This document shows, one piece after another, positions 25,540 to 34,046 of a stretch of DNA of 64,000 bases. Source of the DNA: JBFLVU01 sp964589625 (GTDB taxonomy: Bacteria; Acidobacteriota; UBA4820; DSQY01); the NCBI GenBank assembly GCA_964589625.1, contig CAZPSH010000001.1, forward strand, positions 62,001-126,000, in the 5' to 3' direction. Made by a program: the position numbers and the translations under genes. Below the pieces are notes generated by a model, which ran no database searches, was not told the origin of the DNA, and saw only the letters and a program-made list of their open reading frames with translations. The number at the start of each line of letters is the position of its first letter. Position 1 is the first letter of the stretch.

Positions 25540-26949
25540 ATGCAGATCGTCCGCCCCGTCGCCGCCGTGCTTCTTCTCAGCCTCTGTCTGGGCGCCGATG
25601 CCCAGGTGCCTCCTTCTCTGGCCAGGGCCGTTCCGCAGGTGCAGGAGGCGGGGGCCGGGGCGGCGGGCGATTCGGCCATCTGGCCGGGATTCTCCTTTAC
25701 GCAGGCCTGCATGCTCGTCTACGACCCCGCGTCCAAGTCGGCGCTCCTGTTCCACGTGGACCCGCTGCCCCCGGAGTTCCGGCCGGCGGACCCTTCGGCC
25801 CCCAAGGTGGGAATCGGTCCCATTCCCTCCGAAGAGCCGCCGAAGGAAGGCACGGGGCCTGTGGCGGGCCGCCTGGGCCAGTGGATCGCCGCCGATAGAC
25901 TGCCGGAGACTCCGGGGCCGGTTGCGACGGAGTTCCTGTATTCCCGCGCGTTCCTGGTCTTCGAGGCCTACAGGGGTTTTCCCCAGCCCACTGGCGTCCC
26001 CGAGACGGAATTCCCGCTGTACGATGCCGAATTCAACGCCCTCTCCAGGGCCGAGGGCGCCGTTCTGTTGCGCGCGCTCGGCGCCCAGAAGATAGACCTC
26101 CCCGGATTGGTGGCCGCGTTCTTGGGACTTCGAGAGCGCCGCCAGTCGGTGCTGAGCGAAGCCGCCCGCTCCTACGAGTGGCGGACCGAGGCCGACGAGG
26201 GGCTCGCCGCCTACGCGGGATACGTGGCCCGGAGCAGAACGGATGCGGGCGGGGCCGCCGCCGACCTGGCCAAGCGACTGGGAGACGGCGGCCGCGAGGG
26301 AGCCGGAATCGCAGGATCCCGCTTTGCCGCAACGGGTTGCGCCCTGGCCCTGATTCTCGACCGGATCGGCGTGAACTGGAAGGCCGAATTCGAAAAGACC
26401 TCCCGGGAATCCCTGCGTCCGACCCTGGCCATGGTCTCCAGCGCGGCGGCACCCGCCGATCTCGCCTTTGTGGGGATAGCGGACCTTCGCCGGGAGGAGG
26501 GGGAGGCCCTGGCGCGGTCCCAGGCCGAACGCGACGCCAGGCTGCGCTCCATCGCACAAGCCGACGGACTTGTCGTGAGGATCGACCTGGAGGCGGCCCT
26601 CGGGAATCCCGGGGTCCGCTGGAGCAATCGGTACGCTCCGAACGGGATCCTGAAATTGGACCGGACCCGGGAAATTCGCGAAAGGTACTACAGCCTCGTG
26701 GGGGAGGGGCACTTCGAGTTCGCCTCCTCCCGGCCGATCCTGATCGAGACCCGCAAGGGCATGACAGCGGGATTCGCAGCCACTGAGGTCCCCTACATGA
26801 CCCTTGACGGCCAGCCCCTGTCGCTATCGGCAGGACAGGTTCTGGAGGGGGCCTTGGAGATCCGGGGCAACCGGCTGAGTCTCAAAGTGGACCGTGCCCG
26901 CCTGACGTACTCACCGAAGACCCTCGTCGTGGAGCCCCTTCTTCCCTAA
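25540..26949 (+). CDS. secreted protein of unknown function
   Basis: 469 residues from ATG 25540, with GGAGGTG just upstream. The frame is open much further upstream, but that stretch is antisense to the kinase and is not credible coding sequence. A signal peptide (about 1-21, cleavage after GADA) precedes a soluble protein with no membrane helix. I recognise no domain. Segments such as WSNRYAPNGILKLDRTREIRE and a C-terminal beta-rich part (GQVLEGALEIRGNRLSLKVD) look conserved in style. It is a single gene flanked by convergent and divergent neighbours. Confidence 0.78.
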   Translation: MQIVRPVAAVLLLSLCLGADAQVPPSLARAVPQVQEAGAGAAGDSAIWPGFSFTQACMLVYDPASKSALLFHVDPLPPEFRPADPSAPKVGIGPIPSEEPPKEGTGPVAGRLGQWIAADRLPETPGPVATEFLYSRAFLVFEAYRGFPQPTGVPETEFPLYDAEFNALSRAEGAVLLRALGAQKIDLPGLVAAFLGLRERRQSVLSEAARSYEWRTEADEGLAAYAGYVARSRTDAGGAAADLAKRLGDGGREGAGIAGSRFAATGCALALILDRIGVNWKAEFEKTSRESLRPTLAMVSSAAAPADLAFVGIADLRREEGEALARSQAERDARLRSIAQADGLVVRIDLEAALGNPGVRWSNRYAPNGILKLDRTREIRERYYSLVGEGHFEFASSRPILIETRKGMTAGFAATEVPYMTLDGQPLSLSAGQVLEGALEIRGNRLSLKVDRARLTYSPKTLVVEPLLP

Positions 26950-26966
26950 AGGAGCCACCGGAGGGT

Positions 26967-27737
26967 CTATTCAAAGCCTTCGCACGTCCCGTGCCCTGGT
27001 CGCGGGACGTTTGCCTTGGAAAGGGAGGCCCGAGCGAGGGCTCGCCTCAGGAGGGAGGTCCTCGGGGCCCTGACCGCGACGAGACGGGGCTCCTTGTCGT
27101 CGTCGTCGAAAAGAGCGTAGGCGGGATTCGACGTAAGCCAGGAGGAGGGATTCAGGAACAGGACCCCGCCGGTCCTCTCCATCTCCCTTCGGTGGGTGTG
27201 GCCCACGACCACGTAGGAGGCGCCCAGCTGGATGCCGCGCGCCACGGCGCCCTCCTTGACCCGGCGCGCCGCCCTTTCGAAGACGTAGCTCGAGCGCTGG
27301 ACCCACTGGATCGCCGTCTTTCGGGGCACATCGAACCAGATGGCGAAGCCGTAGAAGAGGTTGCGGAGGCTCCGGACCTTCCGCGCGGATTTCTGGAAGG
27401 TGTCGAACTGGTCTCCATGCACGACGTAGACCTTCCGCTCGCGGTAATCGAAGAGGAACTCCTCGTAAACCCGGACTCCGAGCAGGTGGCCCAGGAGCCC
27501 CGCGGAGCCGTCGTGATTTCCGCGGATCCACACGACTTCACGGTTCTTGCCCAGGTCGCGCAGGAGTTCCAGGATCTTCCAATGATTTCTGTTGAGCCTC
27601 CTGAAGTTGAGGTCGTCGAAAATGTCGCCGTTAAGGATCAATCGGTCCCACCGGGCGGATGCGAGGACGCGGAGGAGGCAACCGCAGCGGCAGAGTTTGG
27701 AGCCCAGGTGCACGTCGCCCAGCACGATCGTTCGCAT
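26967..27737 (-). CDS. calcineurin-like metallophosphoesterase (LpxH-like)
   Basis: 256 residues from ATG 27737. All dimetal motifs are in place: GDVHLG (Asp8, His10), NGDIFDD (Asp38), RGNHD (Asn74, His75), VHGDQ and GHTHRRE. The YGFAIWFDVPRK insertion resembles the lid region of UDP-2,3-diacylglucosamine pyrophosphatases (LpxH/LpxH2 type), so a lipid-A-related substrate is possible. The protein could equally be a general phosphoesterase. It is transcribed convergently with the secreted orphan. Confidence 0.85.
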   Translation of the reverse strand: MRTIVLGDVHLGSKLCRCGCLLRVLASARWDRLILNGDIFDDLNFRRLNRNHWKILELLRDLGKNREVVWIRGNHDGSAGLLGHLLGVRVYEEFLFDYRERKVYVVHGDQFDTFQKSARKVRSLRNLFYGFAIWFDVPRKTAIQWVQRSSYVFERAARRVKEGAVARGIQLGASYVVVGHTHRREMERTGGVLFLNPSSWLTSNPAYALFDDDDKEPRLVAVRAPRTSLLRRALARASLSKANVPRPGHGTCEGFE

Positions 27738-27800
27738 GAAAGGCGCTCCAAGGGACCCCCAATGGATGATACCACCTGCGCGCGGTACCCGCCTCCGGGG

Positions 27801-27829
27801 TTGCCAAGTGAGTAACGCCGTCCAATAAT
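27801..27829 (+). promoter_or_regulatory. candidate promoter of the osmC-aminotransferase-Trx/HEAT operon
   Basis: TTGCCA and AATAAT are separated by 17 bases and lie 24 bases before the osmC start codon. Confidence 0.42.
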
Positions 27830-27852
27830 GACTCCTTCCGGAGGAGGGGAGC

Positions 27853-28269
27853 ATGGCGGTGAAAGTCACCTGGGTCGAGAAGAGCGCCTTTGCGGCGCGG
27901 TCCGAGACCAACCACTGGATCATGATGGACAGCACCTTCAACGGTGGCGACGGGGCCGCCCCATCGCCCATCGAATACGTCCTCATGGGACTCGGCGGTT
28001 GCTCGGGCATCGACCTCGTGTCCATCCTCCAGAAGATGCGGCAGGACGTGCGCGGAATCGAGATCGAGGTCTCCGGTGAGCGCGCGGCCGAGAACCCTCG
28101 GGTCTACGTTAGGGTCCACGCGAAGTACACCGTTCGAGGAAGGGGTCTGAACGCCGCGCGCGTCAAAGCGGCCATCGAACTCTCGGACGAGGAATACTGC
28201 TCCATTGGAGCCATGCTTCGGAAAACGGCCGAGTACACCTACGAGGTGGAGGTCATCGAGGAGACCTGA
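27853..28269 (+). CDS. OsmC/YhfA-family protein
   Basis: 138 residues with the two family cysteines at 50 (GLGGCSGIDLVSIL) and 116 (EEYCSIGAML), the reactive pair that reduces organic hydroperoxides in OsmC/Ohr enzymes. The short length and the spacing resemble the YhfA branch, whose substrate is unknown. GGAGGAGGGG precedes the ATG. The aminotransferase gene follows within 43 bases. Confidence 0.92.
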   Translation: MAVKVTWVEKSAFAARSETNHWIMMDSTFNGGDGAAPSPIEYVLMGLGGCSGIDLVSILQKMRQDVRGIEIEVSGERAAENPRVYVRVHAKYTVRGRGLNAARVKAAIELSDEEYCSIGAMLRKTAEYTYEVEVIEET

Positions 28270-28311
28270 TCCCAGTTGCCCCGCGCCGTCCGGTGGGGGC
28301 GGGAGGAATTC

Positions 28312-29541
28312 ATGGACCTATCCAGGCGCGCGCTGACCGTCCAGGAATCGCCCATCCGGAAGCTCGCCCCGCTCATGTTGGAGGCCAAGCGCCGGGGAGT
28401 GCGGATCCATCACCTCAATATCGGACAGCCGGACATCGCCACACCCGAGGCCTACCTCGAGGCCGTGGCGGATTTTCGCCGGCACGAAAAGGTGCTGAGC
28501 TACGGGCCGAGCGACGGAATCCCCGAGCTGAGGCAGGCCATCGCCGACTACTTCGGCCGATTTTCCGTCGCGCTCGACGCCAGGGACGTCATGATCACCA
28601 CCGGGGGGAGCGAGGCGGCCCTCTTTGCTCTGAACCTGGTGGGGGACTACGGCGACGAAGTCATCCTGCCCCAGCCCTTCTACACCAACTACAACGGCTT
28701 CGCCGCCATGGCCGGGATTCGGCTCGTTCCCGTCACGGCCCGCGCGGAAGACGGTTTCCGGCTTCCCCAACGCGAGACGATCGAACGCGCCATCACACCC
28801 AGGACACGGGCCATCCTCGTCTGCTCGCCCAACAACCCGACGGGGACGATCCTCACGCGCGAGGAGCTGGAAACCTTGGCCGAGATCGCCATCCGCCACG
28901 ACCTCTTCCTTATCGGGGATGAAGTCTACAAGGAGTTCACGTACGAGGGCGCGGTCCATCACAGCCTTCTCGAACTGACATCCGTGAGGGAGCGCGTCAT
29001 CGTGATCGATTCGGTGTCCAAGCGATTTTCCGCCTGCGGGGCGCGGGTAGGGGCCCTCATCAGCCGGAACCGGAAGGTCATGGAATCGGCCCTCAAGTTC
29101 GGCCAGGCACGGCTCTGCCCGCCCACCATCGAGCAGGTTGGCTCCATCGCCGCCTACCGCATGGACCCCTCCTACTTCAACCCCATCCGGGCCGAGTACC
29201 AAGCCCGCAGGGACATGCTTCTCCAGGGCCTCACGGCCCACCCGGAGGTCATCCTCCGCAAGCCTCCCGGGGCCTTTTACATGATCGTGAAACTGCCGCT
29301 GAACGACACCGATCACTTTGCCCGCTGGCTTCTCTCCGAATGGCAGGTGGAAGGTGAAACCGTGATGGTGGCGCCCGGGGACGGATTCTACGCCACCCCC
29401 GGGCTGGGCCAGAACGAAATCCGGGTGGCCTACGTGCTCGAGGTGGGTAAGCTGGAGCGGGCGGCCCGAATCCTCGTGGAAGGGATGGAACGTTTTCGGA
29501 CCCTCCGGGGAAACGGCGAGGTGGCCGCCGCGGGGGCATGA
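28312..29541 (+). CDS. class I/II PLP-dependent aminotransferase
   Basis: 409 residues from ATG 28312 with GGGAGGAATT upstream. PLP lysine is Lys237 in SVSKRFSACGARVG; SPNNPTG at 172-178 and GDEVYKEF follow the aspartate aminotransferase fold. The YGPSDGIPELRQAI motif is shared with aspartate/tyrosine/aromatic aminotransferases. The substrate is not decided by the sequence. Its stop overlaps the ATG of the next gene (ATGATG). Confidence 0.92.
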   Translation: MDLSRRALTVQESPIRKLAPLMLEAKRRGVRIHHLNIGQPDIATPEAYLEAVADFRRHEKVLSYGPSDGIPELRQAIADYFGRFSVALDARDVMITTGGSEAALFALNLVGDYGDEVILPQPFYTNYNGFAAMAGIRLVPVTARAEDGFRLPQRETIERAITPRTRAILVCSPNNPTGTILTREELETLAEIAIRHDLFLIGDEVYKEFTYEGAVHHSLLELTSVRERVIVIDSVSKRFSACGARVGALISRNRKVMESALKFGQARLCPPTIEQVGSIAAYRMDPSYFNPIRAEYQARRDMLLQGLTAHPEVILRKPPGAFYMIVKLPLNDTDHFARWLLSEWQVEGETVMVAPGDGFYATPGLGQNEIRVAYVLEVGKLERAARILVEGMERFRTLRGNGEVAAAGA

Positions 29542-30524
29542 TGGACGGCGAATCGAGCCCGCCGGGGTCAGCACCGCTCATCCGGCTCGTCGTTCAGGTG
29601 CCTCGGGAGGGGCCCGACGGCGCCGCGTGGTCCGTGGTGCGACGCCGGGCCGAATGGGGGATCCGCGGGCTCTGCATCCAGGAGAAGTCCTGCGACTCCC
29701 CCTGCCGGTTCGCGCTGAGCCTCCAAAGGCCTTCCGGGGGTGCGATCCGGTGGGACATGCTGCCGGACCAGAACGCCGAAGCTCCGTTCCTGGGCCTCCT
29801 GGAAGGTCTGGCGCAGGGATCGTGCTCGGTTCGGGCGCAAACGAAGTCTGCCCTCGAATCCTTGGCCTATCTACCCCCGGTGACCGTCTACGGGGCCCGC
29901 TGGTGCGGAGCGAGCGCGGGCACGCTGGCGCTGGCCTGCTCCTTGGCCGTTGCGGACCCGCGTCTCTCCCTCCACGTCGTGGACGCGGAGGGGGTGCCGA
30001 AGGACGCCCTGCCACCCGCCGTGACCTCGGTCCCGTGGACGATCTTCGGATCCGGTGAGGCACGCCTTTTCGGAACCTTGAAGGAAGAAGAGACCGTCGC
30101 GGCCCTCCGGGCCGCCGTGGAGGGCACGGGAGGACGCCACACCCTCGCGCACCTGCTCGGCATGAAGATGAAGGAGGAGGCGGGACTTCTCCTGGGGGCC
30201 GGGGTCCTCACTCCCGGGGACGCCGGGTGGCTGGCGTGCCGCGCGCCCGACCTGGGCGTGCGGCTGGCGGCCACCCTCTTCCTCTCGGACCTAGCGCGCC
30301 GCGACCGAGCCCTCGCCGGGGGGGCCGTTCCTGCGCTTGTGGAGGGCCTGAGTTCGAAGGAGGCGAGGATCCGAGGCGACGCGGCCTTTGCCCTGGGGGA
30401 GGTGGGCGATCCCACCGCGTCTCCCGCGCTCGAAGGTGCGCTTCGGGACGGGGACGAGGAGGTCCGGGAGGCCGCCTGCGAGGCCCTCCAGAAGATCAAG
30501 GACCTGGAGGCCCTTAGAGGCTGA
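29538..30524 (+). CDS. thioredoxin-fold plus HEAT-repeat protein
   Basis: 328 residues, starting in a four-base overlap with the aminotransferase gene (or at the next ATG). Residues about 113-195 look like a thioredoxin-like domain of the AhpF N-terminal type: strand VTVYGARWCGAS with Cys123 and Ser126 (CxxS instead of CxxC), a strand LSLHVVDA, and a cis-Pro motif SVPWTIF at Pro166. An N-terminal half with Cys52 and Cys56 may be a second, degenerate copy. Residues about 235-325 are HEAT repeats (ARIRGDAAFALGEVGD, EEVREAACEALQKI). I do not know this architecture by name. A mixed-disulfide or scaffold function is inference. Confidence 0.8.
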   Translation: MMDGESSPPGSAPLIRLVVQVPREGPDGAAWSVVRRRAEWGIRGLCIQEKSCDSPCRFALSLQRPSGGAIRWDMLPDQNAEAPFLGLLEGLAQGSCSVRAQTKSALESLAYLPPVTVYGARWCGASAGTLALACSLAVADPRLSLHVVDAEGVPKDALPPAVTSVPWTIFGSGEARLFGTLKEEETVAALRAAVEGTGGRHTLAHLLGMKMKEEAGLLLGAGVLTPGDAGWLACRAPDLGVRLAATLFLSDLARRDRALAGGAVPALVEGLSSKEARIRGDAAFALGEVGDPTASPALEGALRDGDEEVREAACEALQKIKDLEALRG

Positions 30525-30532
30525 GCCCTCCT

Positions 30533-31999
30533 TCACCGGGCAAAATCGAAGGGTTCCGAGGTCCCCCCGTCCGGATTCACGACCAGGATGGACACGGCTT
30601 GCCCCTTCGGCAGGAGGGCCTTGAGGTCCTTTCCTCCCGTCAGAATCAGCTTCTCGGCGCTCTTGAAGTTCGTTCCCGGAGAGGGGGCGCCGTCGATGAA
30701 GGCCGACGCGCCCGCTTGAAAGTCCTTGCCCGCGAGCCGGAGGCGGAACGGATTCGTGAGGACCTTGGCGGATTCAATGGCCGGAGGGATTGGGACGCCA
30801 ACGTACACGGGGGCGGACGCGATCGCCGTGCGGGCCTGGGCGTCCGTCACCGTCACCAGGCAGTCGAAGGCGCCCGTTTGGACGAAGGTGTGGACGGGAT
30901 CCTCGAGATTGGAGGTGGCCCCGTCGCCGAAATCCCAGGAGAAGGCGTAGGGGGTCGTTCCTCCCTTGGGAGTGGCGGCGAACTGGACCGTTAGGGGCTC
31001 GGGGCCCTGGCGAGGATTGGGGGCGGCCGTCACCTTAAGGGCGGCGGTGACCTTCACCTGTCCGGTTTTGGTGCAGGTGGTTCCGGCCGCGTCGGTGACC
31101 GTCAGCTTCCAGGCAAAGTTCCCGCCGCTTTTGTACGTGTGGATCGGGTTTCTGAGGGACGACCGCCCGCCGTCCCCGAAGTTCCAGCTCCAACCGTATC
31201 CCGGCGATCCGCCCGAGGCCTCCGCGGTGAAAGTGACCGCGAGGGGCGCGGTCCCGCTGGTGTGGGAGGCCGTGGCCGTGCAGGTCAAAGCCGGAGGGAC
31301 CTGGGCGTCCCAATCGAAGGCGAAGGCCCCGCCCGTGGACACTTGGAAGAGCGTAAAAGCCCCCTGGGACAGGTTCTTGATGGGAAAGGAGGGATCCACG
31401 GGACTGCAGCAGTTCGGGTCGGCGCAGGTGTTTACGGACGCGCTCCCGAGGGCCTGCGGATTGGATGCTGCGAAAAAGTCAAGGTCGCCGCTGCGGACGG
31501 GCGTTGTGGAGAGGAAGGCCGCCACGTCCACCCTGGGATCCGGGCCCCCGCGGGTTTCGGCATGAATGTTGAGGAGTTTGCTCGTGCGCAGCAAGACGGG
31601 CCCGTTGCCGCCGGTCCCGCACACGGCGGAGGGTGGGCGGTTGAGGATCGTTCCGCCAAAGACAACTTGGAGGGTGGCCCCCTGGAAATAGAGGGTAAAG
31701 GGGGGCGCGGTCGTGAAAACGAAGAGGTTGCCGGCGGCCAGGTAGAAATCCGCGCCGGAGATGTGTCCGGCGCCGTCCGTCATGATGGCCGCGCCCTGGC
31801 CCCCCACCACTTTGATCCAAAGGCCGTCCGGCGCCGGGTTTGCTCCAGCCTCGAAAACAACGGATTCGCCTCCGTACAGGACCCCGCCTCCGCCGGAACG
31901 GCCGCCGTGGTAAGTGACCGCGCTTGTGCCTAGGGAGGTCAAGGCTGTCAGGGCAAGGGTCAGGCAAAACAGGGGAGCGCATCGAGGGGCCGGTTTCAT
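30533..31999 (-). CDS. secreted protein with two PKD domains and an IPT-like end
   Basis: 488 residues with a signal peptide (about 1-27). An N-terminal beta-rich part of about 200 residues of unknown type has a cysteine-containing segment (NTCADPNCCSP). Two PKD domains follow, each marked by a WNFGDG or WDFGDG core and a VTDA strand. The last 85 residues (PPAIESAKVL, LRLAGKDFQAGA, ILVVNPDGGTSEPF) look like an IPT/TIG domain. It is probably an extracellular adhesion or polymer-binding protein. A minus-strand TATAAT at 32022-32017 stands 17 bases before the start, with no clear -35. Confidence 0.85.
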   Translation of the reverse strand: MKPAPRCAPLFCLTLALTALTSLGTSAVTYHGGRSGGGGVLYGGESVVFEAGANPAPDGLWIKVVGGQGAAIMTDGAGHISGADFYLAAGNLFVFTTAPPFTLYFQGATLQVVFGGTILNRPPSAVCGTGGNGPVLLRTSKLLNIHAETRGGPDPRVDVAAFLSTTPVRSGDLDFFAASNPQALGSASVNTCADPNCCSPVDPSFPIKNLSQGAFTLFQVSTGGAFAFDWDAQVPPALTCTATASHTSGTAPLAVTFTAEASGGSPGYGWSWNFGDGGRSSLRNPIHTYKSGGNFAWKLTVTDAAGTTCTKTGQVKVTAALKVTAAPNPRQGPEPLTVQFAATPKGGTTPYAFSWDFGDGATSNLEDPVHTFVQTGAFDCLVTVTDAQARTAIASAPVYVGVPIPPAIESAKVLTNPFRLRLAGKDFQAGASAFIDGAPSPGTNFKSAEKLILTGGKDLKALLPKGQAVSILVVNPDGGTSEPFDFAR

Positions 32000-32054
32000 G
32001 CATGCCTCCTAAGGACATTATAGCGGCCCCCCTCGAAAGAGGCACCCCCGCCCC

Positions 32055-32083
32055 TTGCGGGTGGGGCACGAATGGTCTAATGT
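32055..32083 (+). promoter_or_regulatory. candidate promoter of the PAP2-glycosyltransferase pair
   Basis: TTGCGG and TAATGT are 17 bases apart, about 38 bases before the PAP2 start codon. Confidence 0.4.
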
Positions 32084-32120
32084 ATTCACCAGGAAGGGCA
32101 TCTGGGCAGGGTGATGCGTC

Positions 32121-32942
32121 ATGGATGAAATCCTGGTTCTTGGTTTCTGCCTGACGGGACTCTCGCTCATCGCCCTCCTGCTCTGGCTTCATCCTCGAAA
32201 GGGGCCCATCGGCGTCGTGTGGCCGTTCCTGCGCGAGCACGCCTTTTCCACACACGCCCTCTTCTACCTGCTGACCATCGCCGGAATCATTCTCCTGGAC
32301 ATCCTGGAGACCCGGTTCGATCCTCAGATCACGAGCCACCTCGGGTGGGATTTCACCACGCTCTTCCTAAGGATTGAAGGCTCGACGGCGGCGCTCTTCC
32401 AGCTGGTCCAGTTTTCCGCCCTCACCTTCGCCCTTTCGGTGGTTTACCTGTACGTGTTCCCGGTCATGGGCGTGGTGGCGGTCCTCTCCGCCTATGCGGG
32501 CGGCGAGAGGACCCTGGGCAGGAAGATCTTCTGGGGGACGATCTTCAACTACCTCCTGATCCTTCCCTTCTACATTCTGGTTCCGGTTTCCGAACGCTGG
32601 GCCTCGGGAGACGGGTCCGTGAGCCTGCTCATGAACACGATTTCGCCGGTTCTCATCGAGGGGCTGAGGCCCTTGAGCGGCCTGAACAACTGCTTTCCCT
32701 CCTTTCACACCTCCCTTGCCGTGACCTACGCGCTCTTGATCACCGAGAGTGCCGACCGCCGCTTGAGGAGGACCATGCTCGTCCTTGCGGCACTGGTGGT
32801 CTACTCGACGCTGTACTTGGGCTTCCACTGGGTGTTGGACTCTTTTGCGGGCGCTCTTTTCGCCGCGGCCTGCACGCTTCTCGCCACCTACGCGGTGGAG
32901 AACTACCCGCTCGAGCTCGCCTTCCTCCGCAGTAGAAAATGA
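32121..32942 (+). CDS. PAP2-superfamily membrane phosphatase/phosphotransferase
   Basis: 273 residues with about six transmembrane helices. The active-site motifs are a PAP2 variant: LRPL for the first motif, PSFH (instead of PSGH) in NCFPSFHTSLAVT, and FHWVLDSFAG for the last His-Asp. PSFHTS is the form seen in Aur1-like PAP2_3 members as well as in lipid phosphatases. It may dephosphorylate phosphatidate to diacylglycerol or transfer a head group. The stop overlaps the glycosyltransferase start as ATGA. Confidence 0.85.
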   Translation: MDEILVLGFCLTGLSLIALLLWLHPRKGPIGVVWPFLREHAFSTHALFYLLTIAGIILLDILETRFDPQITSHLGWDFTTLFLRIEGSTAALFQLVQFSALTFALSVVYLYVFPVMGVVAVLSAYAGGERTLGRKIFWGTIFNYLLILPFYILVPVSERWASGDGSVSLLMNTISPVLIEGLRPLSGLNNCFPSFHTSLAVTYALLITESADRRLRRTMLVLAALVVYSTLYLGFHWVLDSFAGALFAAACTLLATYAVENYPLELAFLRSRK

Positions 32943-34024
32943 ACCCGCGCAGCCTTCTCGCCTCTTTCGGCCTGGGCACGGGTCACCACCGGGTCGCCGA
33001 GACCCTCCGCGGAAACCTCGAGGCGCTGGGGCATCGGGCTGCTGTCTCGCACCTCGAGGACTGGGTTCCACGCGAATACGACTGGCTCTTTCGAAGGGGA
33101 TACCTGGCTCTTGTGATGAAGTTCCCAAGAGGCTGGGACTTCCTGTACGGGTCCCCCTTTTTCGCCTCGCGGGGCCGCCTTGCCGTTCCCCCGCTTTCCG
33201 GTCGGGCCGCCCGCCGCTTCCAAGGGGAATCGGAGGGATCGGACCTGGTCGTAGCCACGCAGATCAACGCAATGGAAATCGCCGCCGACCTCAAAGCGTC
33301 GGGAAGGGCGAGGTTCCGGTTGGCCGTGGTGCTCACGGATTACGACTGCTACCCGGTCTGGGCCCGTCCCGAGGTGGACCTTTATCTTCTGCCTCACGAG
33401 GATTTGACCGAACCCTTCCTGGCACGGGGGGTGGCGGAGGACCGGCTTGCAGTCACGGGAATCCCGATCGGATCCGGCTTCGAGGACATGTCGGCGGATC
33501 GGTCGGCCCTCTCCGAGCTGGGGCTGGACCGCGAGCGCCCGACGGCGCTCGTGATCGGGGGGGGGGTTGGGGCCGGACCCCTTCGGGAGGCCGCCATGGC
33601 GGCCCTGGGAATGCCCCACTGGAACGTGATCCTCGTCTGCGGCCTGAACGAGACGTTGCGGCGGGCCATGATCCCGGAAGCCCAGGACCACCCCGAGCGC
33701 CTGCGGGTTTTAGGCTACCGGACGGACCTTCCGGGGATCCTCGCCGCCTCCGACGTCCTGGTCACCAAAGGGGGCGGACTCACGCTCACGGAGGCCCTCG
33801 CCTCCGGAAAGCGGGCAGTGGTCCTGCCCAGCCTCCCGGGGCAGGAAAAGGCCAACATCGCCTTCATGGAATCGCGCCGGTGGATTGCCGTGTGCCGGGA
33901 GGTGGGCAGGATTCCCGACCACTTGGAAGCCGCTTTGGCCGCAGGACCAGGCCCCCGGCCCCTCCCCCAAAGGGCCGCCCAGAGGGCGGCAAACCTCCTG
34001 GATGGCCTCGCACGAAGGGCTTGA
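32939..34024 (+). CDS. MGDG-synthase-like (GT28) diacylglycerol glycosyltransferase
   Basis: 361 residues. The N-terminal GTGHHRVAETL and the acceptor-binding half correspond to the monogalactosyldiacylglycerol synthase N-terminal domain. The C-terminal half is the MurG-like GT28 domain with GGGVGAGPL and the nucleotide-sugar site TKGGGLTLTEALASGK. Enzymes of this group glycosylate diacylglycerol with UDP-Gal or UDP-Glc at the inner membrane. Coupling to the PAP2 gene suggests that the two act in sequence. Confidence 0.87.
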   Translation: MNPRSLLASFGLGTGHHRVAETLRGNLEALGHRAAVSHLEDWVPREYDWLFRRGYLALVMKFPRGWDFLYGSPFFASRGRLAVPPLSGRAARRFQGESEGSDLVVATQINAMEIAADLKASGRARFRLAVVLTDYDCYPVWARPEVDLYLLPHEDLTEPFLARGVAEDRLAVTGIPIGSGFEDMSADRSALSELGLDRERPTALVIGGGVGAGPLREAAMAALGMPHWNVILVCGLNETLRRAMIPEAQDHPERLRVLGYRTDLPGILAASDVLVTKGGGLTLTEALASGKRAVVLPSLPGQEKANIAFMESRRWIAVCREVGRIPDHLEAALAAGPGPRPLPQRAAQRAANLLDGLARRA

Positions 34025-34046
34025 ACCCAAAGACGACCTTGCGGGC

